A DNA stretch of 19,159 nucleotides. Source: Actinomycetes bacterium (GTDB lineage: Bacteria > Actinomycetota > Actinomycetes > Actinomycetales > Microbacteriaceae). Where the stretch lies: positions 1 to 19,159 of the forward strand of contig JAEXHA010000007.1 in assembly GCA_023450335.1 (NCBI GenBank), in the 5' to 3' direction. Made by a program: the position numbers and the translations under genes. The notes beneath the pieces were generated by a model. That model made no database searches. It was not told the origin of the DNA and was given only the letters and a program-made list of their open reading frames with translations. Positions 7,159-13,542 of the stretch are shown here, piece by piece. How positions within the stretch are numbered: position 1 is the stretch's first letter; each line of letters starts with the position of its first letter.

Positions 7159-8055
7159 ATGGGAATGCAGATCACCACCAACGTGTCGGCGCTGAACGCC
7201 TACCGCAACCTGTCGAACACGCAGAACGACCTGTCGAAGTCGCTGGAGAAGCTCTCCAGCGGTCTGCGGATCAACCGTGCGGCCGATGACGCCGCGGGCC
7301 TTGCCATCTCGGAGGGCCTCAAGTCGCAGGTGTCCGGCCTCAACGTCGCCGCCCGCAACGCCCAGGACGGCATCTCGGTCATCCAGACCGCGGAAGGCGC
7401 CCTGACCGAGGTCCACTCGATCCTGCAGCGCGTGCGCGACCTGGCGGTCCAGGCGGGCAACGACTCGAACAACGCCGACTCGCGTGCCGCGATCACCACT
7501 GAGGCCGAGCAACTCTCGGCCGAGCTGGGCCGGATCACCGAGTCGACCAACTTCAACGGCATCAGCCTGCTGAAGGGCGACGGCACCGAGGCGCTGAGCT
7601 TCCAGGTCGGCGCCAACGGCGACAGCTCGTCGCAGATCAGCGTCACGCTGGCCGACATGAAGACGGCACTGACCGGCGTCGTCACGCTCGGCTACGGCGA
7701 CCTCGGCGACCCGACCGACGCGACCGACGACGTGGCCGCCACGGCGACGATGGCCGTGTCGTTCGCGGATGCCGACACCTCGGCGGCCGCGATCACGGCG
7801 ATCGATGCTGCGATCACCGCCATCTCGACGCAGCGTTCGGACCTCGGTGCGGCGCAGAACCGCTTCGAGTCGGCCATCAACTCGCTCAACGTGTCGGCGG
7901 AGAACCTTTCGGCTGCCAACAGCCGGATCCGCGACACCGACATGGCCAGCGAGATGGTCAAGTTCACCGCGGCGAACATCCTGTCGCAGGCCGGCACGGC
8001 GATGCTCGCGCAGGCCAACCAGTCCACCCAGGGCGTGCTGCAGCTGCTGCGCTGA
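7159..8055 (+). CDS. fliC: Flagellin (filament subunit)
   Basis: Filament protein of 298 residues (hag in Bacillus naming). The conserved N-terminal D0/D1 region (about 1-145) includes LEKLSSGLRINRAADDAAGLAIS and a long heptad stretch; the C-terminal D1/D0 region (about 215-298) ends in QANQSTQGVLQLLR. Between them only about 70 residues are left, so the outward domain is small, rich in Ala, Thr and Asp, and without Cys. ATG 7159 follows GGAGG by six bases, a strong ribosome site. It has its own sigma-28-type promoter and structured leader, and is followed by a terminator hairpin, so it is mainly a single-gene transcript. The cognate chaperone FliS and the likely translational regulator FliW are encoded further along. 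Confidence 0.97.
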   Translation: MGMQITTNVSALNAYRNLSNTQNDLSKSLEKLSSGLRINRAADDAAGLAISEGLKSQVSGLNVAARNAQDGISVIQTAEGALTEVHSILQRVRDLAVQAGNDSNNADSRAAITTEAEQLSAELGRITESTNFNGISLLKGDGTEALSFQVGANGDSSSQISVTLADMKTALTGVVTLGYGDLGDPTDATDDVAATATMAVSFADADTSAAAITAIDAAITAISTQRSDLGAAQNRFESAINSLNVSAENLSAANSRIRDTDMASEMVKFTAANILSQAGTAMLAQANQSTQGVLQLLR

Positions 8056-8069
8056 TCCCCATCGCACCG

Positions 8070-8105
8070 GGAGGAGCTCCGAGCCGATCGGCACGGGGCT
8101 CCTCC
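8070..8105 (+). terminator. Terminator hairpin after flagellin
   Basis: GGAGGAGCTCC (8070-8080) pairs with GGGGCTCCTCC (8095-8105), 11 bp with one wobble pair and a 14-base loop. There is no U-tract, as is common in high-GC actinobacteria, so termination may be partial. It lies 15 bases after the flagellin stop. Confidence 0.75.
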
Positions 8106-8145
8106 TCGTGAGGGGGCACCCCCGAAACACCCACCGGAGCCCAGA

Positions 8146-9225
8146 ATGACGACCCTTCCGCCCCTCGCCTCCCACCTGCACTTCCTCGCGGGGCGGGTGC
8201 GGCGCGTCGACATCGGGTCGGTCCTCCAACGCGCGCGCGCGGCGGCGGCACGACACGGCAGATGGATGCCGGCGGTCGTGGCCGACATGCTGTGCGAAGC
8301 CGCGTTCCGCGGTGTCGGGTTCCAGGACTACATCGATTACGACTTCGCGATCCTCACGCGCGCCGAGCGGGCCACCTACATGACCAGCCCGGTCTCCAAC
8401 CGCCTCTCGCTCATTTTCGACGACCCGGCCTACCGGCACGTGTTCCACGACAAGATCGCCTTCAACGGCGTCTTCGACGAGCATCTGCACCGCGAGTGGC
8501 TGGTCGTCGAACCCGGCGGCGTCGCCCCGCTGCGCGATTTCACCCAGCGCCACGGCGTCATCGTCACGAAAGAGCCGCTGGGGCGCGCCGGTCTGGGCGT
8601 GCACCGCTACCACGCGCATGAGGTCACCGACTGGACGGCATTCCATCGCGGCCTGCTCGAGCGCGGCGAGCTGCTCGTCGAAGAGGTCATCGATCAGCAC
8701 GCTGAGCTCGCCGCGGTGTGCGCAGGCACGGTCAACACGACCCGCGTGACCGCGTTCTTCGACGGCGAGACGACCCACATCCTCGCCGTCGCCCAGAAGT
8801 TCGGCCGCGGCGCGGTGAGCGACCAGAACGCCTTCGGCGGCTTCTACACGATGCTCGACGAGAACGGCCGTGCCACCGGCGCCGGGTACGACTCGTGTGG
8901 GCAGGTCTACGAGACCCACCCCGAAAGCGGCGTGCGCATCGCCGATTTCACCCTGCCGATGTTCGACGAGGTGGTCGATTTCGTCGACCGCATGGCGCGC
9001 GTCGTGCCGCAGGTGCGCTACGTCGGCTGGGACATCGCGCTCACGCCCACCGGCCCGGTGCTGGTCGAGGGCAACTGGGCAGCCGGGGTCTACGAGAACA
9101 AGGCCAGCGCCACCGGCATCCGCACCGGGCACAAGCCGCGGTACCTCACCGCCATGCGCCAGGCGATGGGCCAGATGCCCGTCGACCGTGCCGTGTCCGC
9201 ACGGCGCGCGCCCGTCGCGGCGTAG
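8146..9225 (+). CDS. ATP-grasp enzyme of the sugar-transfer-associated / glutamate-ligase-like family
   Basis: Predicted cytoplasmic ATP-dependent ligase of 359 residues; substrate unknown. It resembles the sugar-transfer-associated ATP-grasp family: HDKIAFNGVF (101-110), VTKEPLGRAGLGV (140-152) as the lysine and glycine-rich loop, LVEEVIDQH (177-185) contacting adenine, AGTVNTTRVTAF (193-204), KFGRGAVSDQNAFGG (218-232) and TPTGPVLVEGN (300-310), whose Asp/Glu/Asn set would bind magnesium-ATP. The key motifs look intact, so it should be active. ATG 8146 follows GGAG by six bases. Only 40 bases separate it from the flagellin terminator and no promoter is seen there, so it is probably made by read-through from the flagellin promoter. 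It is not a standard flagellar gene; a role in modifying a surface polymer or the filament is only a guess. Confidence 0.82.
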   Translation: MTTLPPLASHLHFLAGRVRRVDIGSVLQRARAAAARHGRWMPAVVADMLCEAAFRGVGFQDYIDYDFAILTRAERATYMTSPVSNRLSLIFDDPAYRHVFHDKIAFNGVFDEHLHREWLVVEPGGVAPLRDFTQRHGVIVTKEPLGRAGLGVHRYHAHEVTDWTAFHRGLLERGELLVEEVIDQHAELAAVCAGTVNTTRVTAFFDGETTHILAVAQKFGRGAVSDQNAFGGFYTMLDENGRATGAGYDSCGQVYETHPESGVRIADFTLPMFDEVVDFVDRMARVVPQVRYVGWDIALTPTGPVLVEGNWAAGVYENKASATGIRTGHKPRYLTAMRQAMGQMPVDRAVSARRAPVAA

Positions 9226-9226
9226 C

Positions 9227-9245
9227 GGCCGGCCCGCAACCGGCC
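9227..9245. terminator. Possible bidirectional terminator between convergent genes
   Basis: GGCCGG (9227-9232) and CCGGCC (9240-9245) form a 6-bp stem with a 7-base loop in the 36-base gap between the ATP-grasp gene and fliW, which point towards each other. The stem is short and there is no U-tract. Confidence 0.45.
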
Positions 9246-9261
9246 CGCGCACACCGCCCGC

Positions 9262-9633
9262 TCAGGTCAGGATCGCGCGGACGGGCAGATCCTGCCCCTC
9301 GAGGATGAACTGACCCGCCGTACCGGTGCGGCGATCGAACACGACCGGCGCCAGCAGATTGACGCCGACACCCTCATCGGTCATGCGCGCGACGACGAGC
9401 ACCTCGGCGTCGTCGGCCGAGGTGAGGCCGAGCTGCTGGGCCTGGGTGTCGGACAGGACGGGTGCATAGTCGGGGGCGACGCCGCGCGGATCGACCAGGT
9501 GCAGGCGCACCTGCGCGTCGTCGTCGGCATACAGTGCGAACAGTCCGCCCGCACCGTCGATCGGTTCGAGCGTGAAGGCCGTGTGCGGGTGCAAGCCGGG
9601 CGGCGGCGCGACGAAGCGCAGCGCGACGCTCAC
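9262..9633 (-). CDS. fliW: Flagellar assembly factor FliW
   Basis: FliW of 123 residues, a little shorter than usual. In Bacillus FliW binds free flagellin and, when released, captures CsrA so that flagellin mRNA can be translated. Family features: FVAPPPGLHPHTAFTLEPI at the start, LHLVDPRGVAPDYAPVLS (45-61), NLLAPVVFD (92-100) and QFILEGQDLPVR (108-119). It starts at GTG 9633, overlapping the flgL stop by four bases, and is the last gene of the flgN-flgK-flgL-fliW operon. In Bacillus csrA follows fliW; here a convergent ATP-grasp gene does instead. Confidence 0.9.
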   Translation of the reverse strand: MSVALRFVAPPPGLHPHTAFTLEPIDGAGGLFALYADDDAQVRLHLVDPRGVAPDYAPVLSDTQAQQLGLTSADDAEVLVVARMTDEGVGVNLLAPVVFDRRTGTAGQFILEGQDLPVRAILT

Positions 9634-10511
9634 GCCAGGAAGTCCATGAGGCGGGGCTGCATCACGCGGCCGGTCACCGCGAGCGCCGACTGGTAGACGA
9701 GCTCTTGCGCCTTGAGCTTGACGAGCACCTCGACGGTGTCGACATCCTCCACCGCGGCGCGGCGCGCTTCGAGCGAGACCGTGGAATCCAACGTCGCCTC
9801 CTTTGCGCGTTCGATGTGCGCCTGGCGCGCGCCCACCGCGCCCTGCACCCCGAGCATAGTCGTCACGCGTTCGTCGATCTCGGCCAGTCGTACCCCGACG
9901 TTCACCCCGGCGCGCAGGTCGGCCACGATCGCATCGACCAGGGCGAAAGCCGAGTCCGCCCCGGTTCCGAAGACGGCCGAGCCGTCGGCGTCGACTCGCA
10001 CGGTCTGCCCGTCCGACAGCCGGCGCCGCACCTCGGCATCCGCGATTCCGCTGAACGAGTAGTCGGCCGCGAAGGCGGGCTGCGACGACGTGCCGGCGAA
10101 CACCGAGCGTCCGAGGACGGTGGTGTTGGCCTGTGCGAGCAGCTCTGCGCGCAGGCCCTCGAGTTCGACGGCGATCGCCTCGCGCGCCGTGGCGTCGAGC
10201 GCGCCGGAGTTGGCGCCCTGCACCGTGAGGTCGCGCACCCGCCCCATCAGCGATGTCGACGCGGAGATCGCATTGTCGACGGTGGTGACCCACGTCAGTG
10301 CGTCCTCGATGTTGCGGCCGTATTGCGCGGTCCGGCGCTGTGCAGCGTGCACGTCGAGCGTCGAGGCCGCGGCGGTGGGGTCGTCGGAGGGCGCCGCGAA
10401 GGCACGCTGCGACGTGGCCTGCGCCTGCAGCCGGGCCAGGTCGTTTAGCCCGCCCTGCAGATTTCGCAGCGCGGTCTGGGTCATCATCTGCGACGTGACA
10501 CGAGAGATCAT
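9630..10511 (-). CDS. flgL: Flagellar hook-filament junction protein FlgL (HAP3)
   Basis: Junction protein of 293 residues that joins FlgK to the filament. The flagellin-like N-terminus (MISRVTSQMMTQTAL) is followed by a coiled region and the FlgL hallmark PSDDPTAA (41-48). The C-terminal helix includes LVKLKAQELVYQSALAVTGRVMQP. The central domain contains FAGTSSQPAF, typical of FlgL. ATG 10511 has GGAG five bases upstream. It lies 14 bases after the flgK stop and overlaps fliW, so it is co-transcribed from the flgN promoter. Confidence 0.95.
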   Translation of the reverse strand: MISRVTSQMMTQTALRNLQGGLNDLARLQAQATSQRAFAAPSDDPTAAASTLDVHAAQRRTAQYGRNIEDALTWVTTVDNAISASTSLMGRVRDLTVQGANSGALDATAREAIAVELEGLRAELLAQANTTVLGRSVFAGTSSQPAFAADYSFSGIADAEVRRRLSDGQTVRVDADGSAVFGTGADSAFALVDAIVADLRAGVNVGVRLAEIDERVTTMLGVQGAVGARQAHIERAKEATLDSTVSLEARRAAVEDVDTVEVLVKLKAQELVYQSALAVTGRVMQPRLMDFLA

Positions 10512-10525
10512 GGGTGCTCCGCGGG

Positions 10526-11929
10526 TCAGCGGCCGACGATGCCGGTCCGGTTGATGAGCACGTCGAGCGTCTCATCGACCGCGGTGATCACCCGGGCGGC
10601 GGCCTGATAGAGGGTCTGATAGGTCATGAGGTTGACGGTCTCCTCGTCGGGGTCGACGCCCGCCAGCGACTGCTGCGCCGAGACGGCGGCCACCGCTGCG
10701 GTGTCGGCGCGGCTCGCCCGGCCGGCGTCGGTCGCCGTCGACACGGCCAGCCGCGAGATCGCGTCAGCCCACAGGGCGTCGGGCCCGTCGGTCCGGGTGC
10801 CGATCAGCGCGAGCGCATCGGCGTTGCTGCCGTCGAGGGCACCGGCACCGGGCGCGGCCAGGGCGAGATCGCCCGGACCGGTCGGCACGACGCGTAGCCC
10901 GAGCGCTGCCGGCCCGGTCGCAGCGAGGGCGAAGAAGTCGCCGCCCGCGGCACCGTCTGCCCTGACTCCTTGACGGTGCTGGGCGTTGACGGTCTCGGCC
11001 AGCATCGTGGCCAGTGCATTGTACGTGTCGGCGAGACCGGCGAGGACTCCGCCGTCATCGGCCGAGGCGAGCGCGGCGAGCGTACCGCCGAGTTCGCCAC
11101 CGGCCAGCGCACGGCCCGGGCCGCCCTGCCACGACAGCTGCACCGAGCCCTCGGCGCCGAGGGTGGCCGGTCCGGTCACGGTGAGGCCGCGTGCCGTGCC
11201 GCCGGAGACGAGCGCGTTGCCGTCGAGCCGCAGCGTCAGCGTGCCGTTCGGCTCCACGGTGCCCACCGCGCCCGAGAGCCGGGCCACGGTCTGGGCCAGC
11301 ACGTTGCGCCGGTCGACCAGTTCGTTGACGGACGCCCCGGAGGCCGCCGCATCGCGGATCGCCCCGTTGAGGTCGGCGATCTGCTCGGCGGCCGCGTTGA
11401 CCTGGGCGACCATGACCTCGGCGCGGCCGCGGGCGTCGGCCCACTGCCCGGTGATCGCCCGGTAGCCGTCGGCGATCTGGCCGGCGAGTGCTTCGGCACC
11501 GGTCAGCACGACCGCGGCCGCCGCGGGCGAGTCGGGTGCGTTCGACAGCTCCTGCCATCCGGCCCAGAACTGCGACATGCGGTCGGCGAGGCCGTCGGCG
11601 GTCGGTTCGGCCAGCGTCGCCTCCGCCGTGGCGGCCACCCCCGCTCGCGTCGCCCAGTAGCCCGAGGCGGCGAGTGTGTCTCGCACCCGGGCGTCGAGCA
11701 CGGCATCGCCCAGGCGCGAGACACCGTCGACGCTCACCCCGTGGCCGGGCTGGGCGAACGTGCTGAACCGCCCCGACACCGCGACCGCGTCGATGGCCGA
11801 CAGGTCGAGTCGCTGGCGCGTGTACCCGGGCGTGATCTGGTTCGCCGTGTTCTGCCCGACCAGGTCGATGCCGCGCCTGGCCGCCAGCAGCGCGCTCGAG
11901 GCGGCGGTCAACCCGCTGAATGTCGACAT
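10526..11929 (-). CDS. flgK: Flagellar hook-filament junction protein FlgK (HAP1)
   Basis: Junction protein of 467 residues that sits directly on the hook. The N-terminus carries the rod/hook-type motif (SALLAARRGIDLVGQNTANQITPGYTRQR), followed by the long helical domain and LNGAIRDAAASGASVNELVDRRNVL, typical of HAP1. The C-terminus (DPDEETVNLMTYQTLYQAAARVITAVDE) is the conserved D0 helix. ATG 11929 is chosen because GAGGA lies four bases upstream and because the open frame before it only overlaps flgN. It begins seven bases after the flgN stop. The central domain is Ala/Gly-rich. Confidence 0.95.
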   Translation of the reverse strand: MSTFSGLTAASSALLAARRGIDLVGQNTANQITPGYTRQRLDLSAIDAVAVSGRFSTFAQPGHGVSVDGVSRLGDAVLDARVRDTLAASGYWATRAGVAATAEATLAEPTADGLADRMSQFWAGWQELSNAPDSPAAAAVVLTGAEALAGQIADGYRAITGQWADARGRAEVMVAQVNAAAEQIADLNGAIRDAAASGASVNELVDRRNVLAQTVARLSGAVGTVEPNGTLTLRLDGNALVSGGTARGLTVTGPATLGAEGSVQLSWQGGPGRALAGGELGGTLAALASADDGGVLAGLADTYNALATMLAETVNAQHRQGVRADGAAGGDFFALAATGPAALGLRVVPTGPGDLALAAPGAGALDGSNADALALIGTRTDGPDALWADAISRLAVSTATDAGRASRADTAAVAAVSAQQSLAGVDPDEETVNLMTYQTLYQAAARVITAVDETLDVLINRTGIVGR

Positions 11930-11936
11930 CGAGTCC

Positions 11937-12416
11937 TCACATCTCCTTGTCCACGATGCGTGCGGCGTCGTCGCGGGCGCGCTCGCCCTGGGTGGTGTAC
12001 TCCCCCGTCGTGGCGGCGAGGCCCGCAAGGGTCTCATCGACCGCCTTCTCGGCGGCCCGCAGGTAGATCTCGTTCGAGTCCTTCAGCTGCGCGATCTCGG
12101 CCATGTGCGCCGTCATCGCCGTCCGGTGCTCGGCGAATACGTCGCGCCACGCCGCCGGGGCCGCGTCGATCAGCTGCCCGAGTGTGGTCGCGTCGGGAAC
12201 GCCCCACTCGCGCGCGACCGACGCCACCTCGACGTCACGGCCCAGACCCGAGACGCGCAGCTGGTCAAGCACCTGCTCGATCTCCCGCGTGGCCAGATGA
12301 ATCCAGCGTGTTCCCCCGGCCTCGAGCAGCAGGCGCTGCTCTTCGAGCTTGAAGAGCAGCAGCTCGAGCAGCTCGCGTTCCTGCCACAGCTGCATCGACA
12401 ACTCGTTGGCTCCCAA
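11937..12416 (-). CDS. flgN: FlgN-type export chaperone for FlgK/FlgL
   Basis: Small helical protein of 159 residues that resembles FlgN, the cytosolic chaperone that keeps FlgK and FlgL export-competent. The N-terminal half is a Leu/Glu-rich helix (LWQERELLELLLFKLEEQRLLL); the C-terminal part has long amphipathic helices without strong motifs. Similarity within this family is always low, so the call leans on position directly before flgK and flgL. TTG 12416 is accepted because GGGGGAG ends seven bases before it; a TTG at 12401 and an ATG at 12395 are alternatives. First gene of an operon driven by the sigma-28-type promoter at 12502-12528, with a leader of about 80 bases. Confidence 0.82.
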   Translation of the reverse strand: MGANELSMQLWQERELLELLLFKLEEQRLLLEAGGTRWIHLATREIEQVLDQLRVSGLGRDVEVASVAREWGVPDATTLGQLIDAAPAAWRDVFAEHRTAMTAHMAEIAQLKDSNEIYLRAAEKAVDETLAGLAATTGEYTTQGERARDDAARIVDKEM

Positions 12417-12432
12417 TAGTCATCTCCCCCAT

Positions 12433-12455
12433 CGATGATGCGACCGTCGTCATCG
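12433..12455. other. Inverted repeat in the flgN leader
   Basis: CGATGATG (12433-12440) and CGTCATCG (12448-12455) form an 8-bp stem with one wobble pair and a 7-base loop. It lies within the flgN leader, ending (in mRNA sense) 16 bases before the TTG and only a few bases before the Shine-Dalgarno. Function unknown. Confidence 0.45.
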
Positions 12456-12501
12456 CCGGTCTCCCCCCAGTATGAATCGCCGTACTTCGGCCTGCTCTGG
12501 T

Positions 12502-12528
12502 CTATCGGCCGCATTGCCCGTATCGTTA
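12502..12528 (-). promoter_or_regulatory. Flagellar sigma-28/WhiG-type promoter of flgN-flgK-flgL-fliW
   Basis: On the minus strand TAAC (12528-12525), 15 bases, GCCGATAG (12509-12502). Transcription should start near 12496. It has the same core and spacing as the sites before flagellin, fliD and flgB. Confidence 0.9.
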
Positions 12529-12538
12529 CAACCGAATT

Positions 12539-12556
12539 TATGAGAGGTTTCTCATA
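12539..12556. promoter_or_regulatory. Operator-like palindrome upstream of the flagellar sigma gene
   Basis: Perfect inverted repeat TATGAGA-GGTT-TCTCATA in a short AT-rich tract (about 12521-12570) in otherwise GC-rich DNA. It lies about 100 bases before the sigma gene start and 10 bases behind the divergent flgN -35. No convincing -35/-10 pair for the sigma gene could be assigned, but this AT-rich tract is the likely promoter zone. The binding factor is unknown. Confidence 0.5.
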
Positions 12557-12606
12557 GTTCTTTCACGTGGTTCACACCTTCCCGCGTGATGACACTCCCC
12601 CCACCC

Positions 12607-12637
12607 GCGGTGGCCCGCGTACGCGCGACGCCACCGC
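12607..12637 (+). other. Hairpin in the probable leader of the sigma factor gene
   Basis: GCGGTGGC (12607-12614) and GCCACCGC (12630-12637) form a perfect 8-bp stem with a 15-base loop that itself contains the palindrome CGCGTACGCG. It ends about ten bases before the Shine-Dalgarno. It could modulate expression of the sigma gene; the sequence does not show how. Confidence 0.5.
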
Positions 12638-12657
12638 AGCTAGAGAGAAGGCTGTCC

Positions 12658-13458
12658 ATGCACACGTCGGGTCGTGCTGAACGCAATCGCCTCATCGAGG
12701 AGAATCTCCCCCTGGTCGGCTACCTCGCGCGCGAGGTCCAGGCACGCGCGACCCACGTGCCTCGCGAGGAACTCGCTGCAGCGGGTGCGCTGGCACTGGT
12801 CAACGCCGCGGAGGCCTTCGACCCGGCGCTGGGCGTGCCGTTCGGCGCCTATGCGCGCCGGCGCATCCTCGGCGCCTTCGCCGACGAGATGCGCGCGATG
12901 GACTGGGCCAGCCGCGGCATCCGCAAGCGCATCAAGGAGGTCACGGCCACGCGCGAGGCGCTCACCGCCGCCCTCGGACGCACCGCGACCGCCGACGAGA
13001 TCGCCACGACGCTGGGCATGCCGCGCGACGCCGTGGTCGAGGCGCTCGGCGACGCGAGCCGCACCGTGACGAGCCTCGATGACACGCTCGTCCTCGACGT
13101 GCCCTCGGCCATCGCCCTGCCCGAGGAGTCGGCCGCCCTGCAGGAGCGCCGCGAGATCCTCGCGCACGCCGTGGCGGCCCTGCCCGAGCGCATGCGCGCC
13201 ATCGTCCAGGCCGTGTACATCGAGGAGCGACCGGTCAAGGACGTGGCCGAAGAACTGGGTGTGTCGCATTCGGCCGTGTCGCAGCAGCGTTCCGAGGCGA
13301 TCCGGCTGCTGCGCGACGCGCTCGAGCGGTTCTACCTCAACGCGGGTGCAGCGCCGACCTCGCGGGTGTCCGAATCCGCGCGCGAGGCGTACTTCTCGCG
13401 CATCATCGCCGCCGGACTGCCCCGCCGAGCCGGCGGATTCCTCCCCGCCACGACCTAA
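12658..13458 (+). CDS. fliA: Flagellar RNA polymerase sigma factor, FliA/SigD/WhiG family
   Basis: Alternative sigma factor of 266 residues expected to read the four TAAC-N15-GCCGATAG promoters around it. Region 2 (about 11-85) includes NLPLVGYLAREVQAR, FDPALGVPFGAYARRRILGAF and AMDWASRGIRKR, the last being the diagnostic sigma-28 stretch. Region 3 spans about 94-145, and region 4 (about 165-222) has the helix-turn-helix VKDVAEELGVSHSAVSQQR. About 40 residues follow region 4, an unusual tail. ATG 12658 is chosen because GAGAAGG lies six bases upstream; an upstream in-frame ATG at 12586 would add 24 Pro/Arg-rich residues unlike the family. Its TAA stop is part of the -35 box of the next promoter. 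The anti-sigma factor FlgM is not seen in the window. Confidence 0.94.
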   Translation: MHTSGRAERNRLIEENLPLVGYLAREVQARATHVPREELAAAGALALVNAAEAFDPALGVPFGAYARRRILGAFADEMRAMDWASRGIRKRIKEVTATREALTAALGRTATADEIATTLGMPRDAVVEALGDASRTVTSLDDTLVLDVPSAIALPEESAALQERREILAHAVAALPERMRAIVQAVYIEERPVKDVAEELGVSHSAVSQQRSEAIRLLRDALERFYLNAGAAPTSRVSESAREAYFSRIIAAGLPRRAGGFLPATT

Positions 13459-13482
13459 CGCCCGGGCCCGGCCTGCCGATAG
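13456..13482 (+). promoter_or_regulatory. Flagellar sigma-28/WhiG-type promoter of fliD-fliS
   Basis: TAAC (13456-13459), 15 bases, GCCGATAG (13475-13482). The TAA of the -35 box is the stop codon of the sigma factor gene. Start expected near 13489. A hairpin follows in the leader: GCTGCAG (13495-13501), loop CACTC, CTGCGGC (13507-13513). Confidence 0.9.
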
Positions 13483-13542
13483 GTGCCGACGGACGCTGCA
13501 GCACTCCTGCGGCATGTCACACCTCGACAGGAAGGGGAGCCG

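Noticed and set aside
8083..8092. GCCGATCGGC in the flagellin terminator as another sigma-28 -10 element
   Set aside because: No TAAC lies 15 bases upstream and the bases after GCCGAT differ; it is the loop palindrome of the terminator.
7012..9252. A 746-codon open frame on the minus strand across flagellin and the ATP-grasp gene
   Set aside because: It is antisense to two well-supported genes, is full of low-complexity Arg/Gly/His runs, and has no family motif. It is a product of the GC-rich third positions of the real genes.
11930..12037. Longer N-terminus for FlgK from the open frame reaching 12037
   Set aside because: That part lies inside flgN, is Pro/Arg-rich, and the rod-type motif with a ribosome site begins at 11929.
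12586..12657. Upstream ATG at 12586 as the start of the sigma factor
   Set aside because: It would add 24 residues unlike the family and ignores the good ribosome site before 12658; the stretch also holds the leader hairpin.
13483..13542. ATG 13483 as the start of fliD
   Set aside because: It lies at or before the expected transcription start of the fliD promoter, and the FliD N-terminal motif begins only at 13543.
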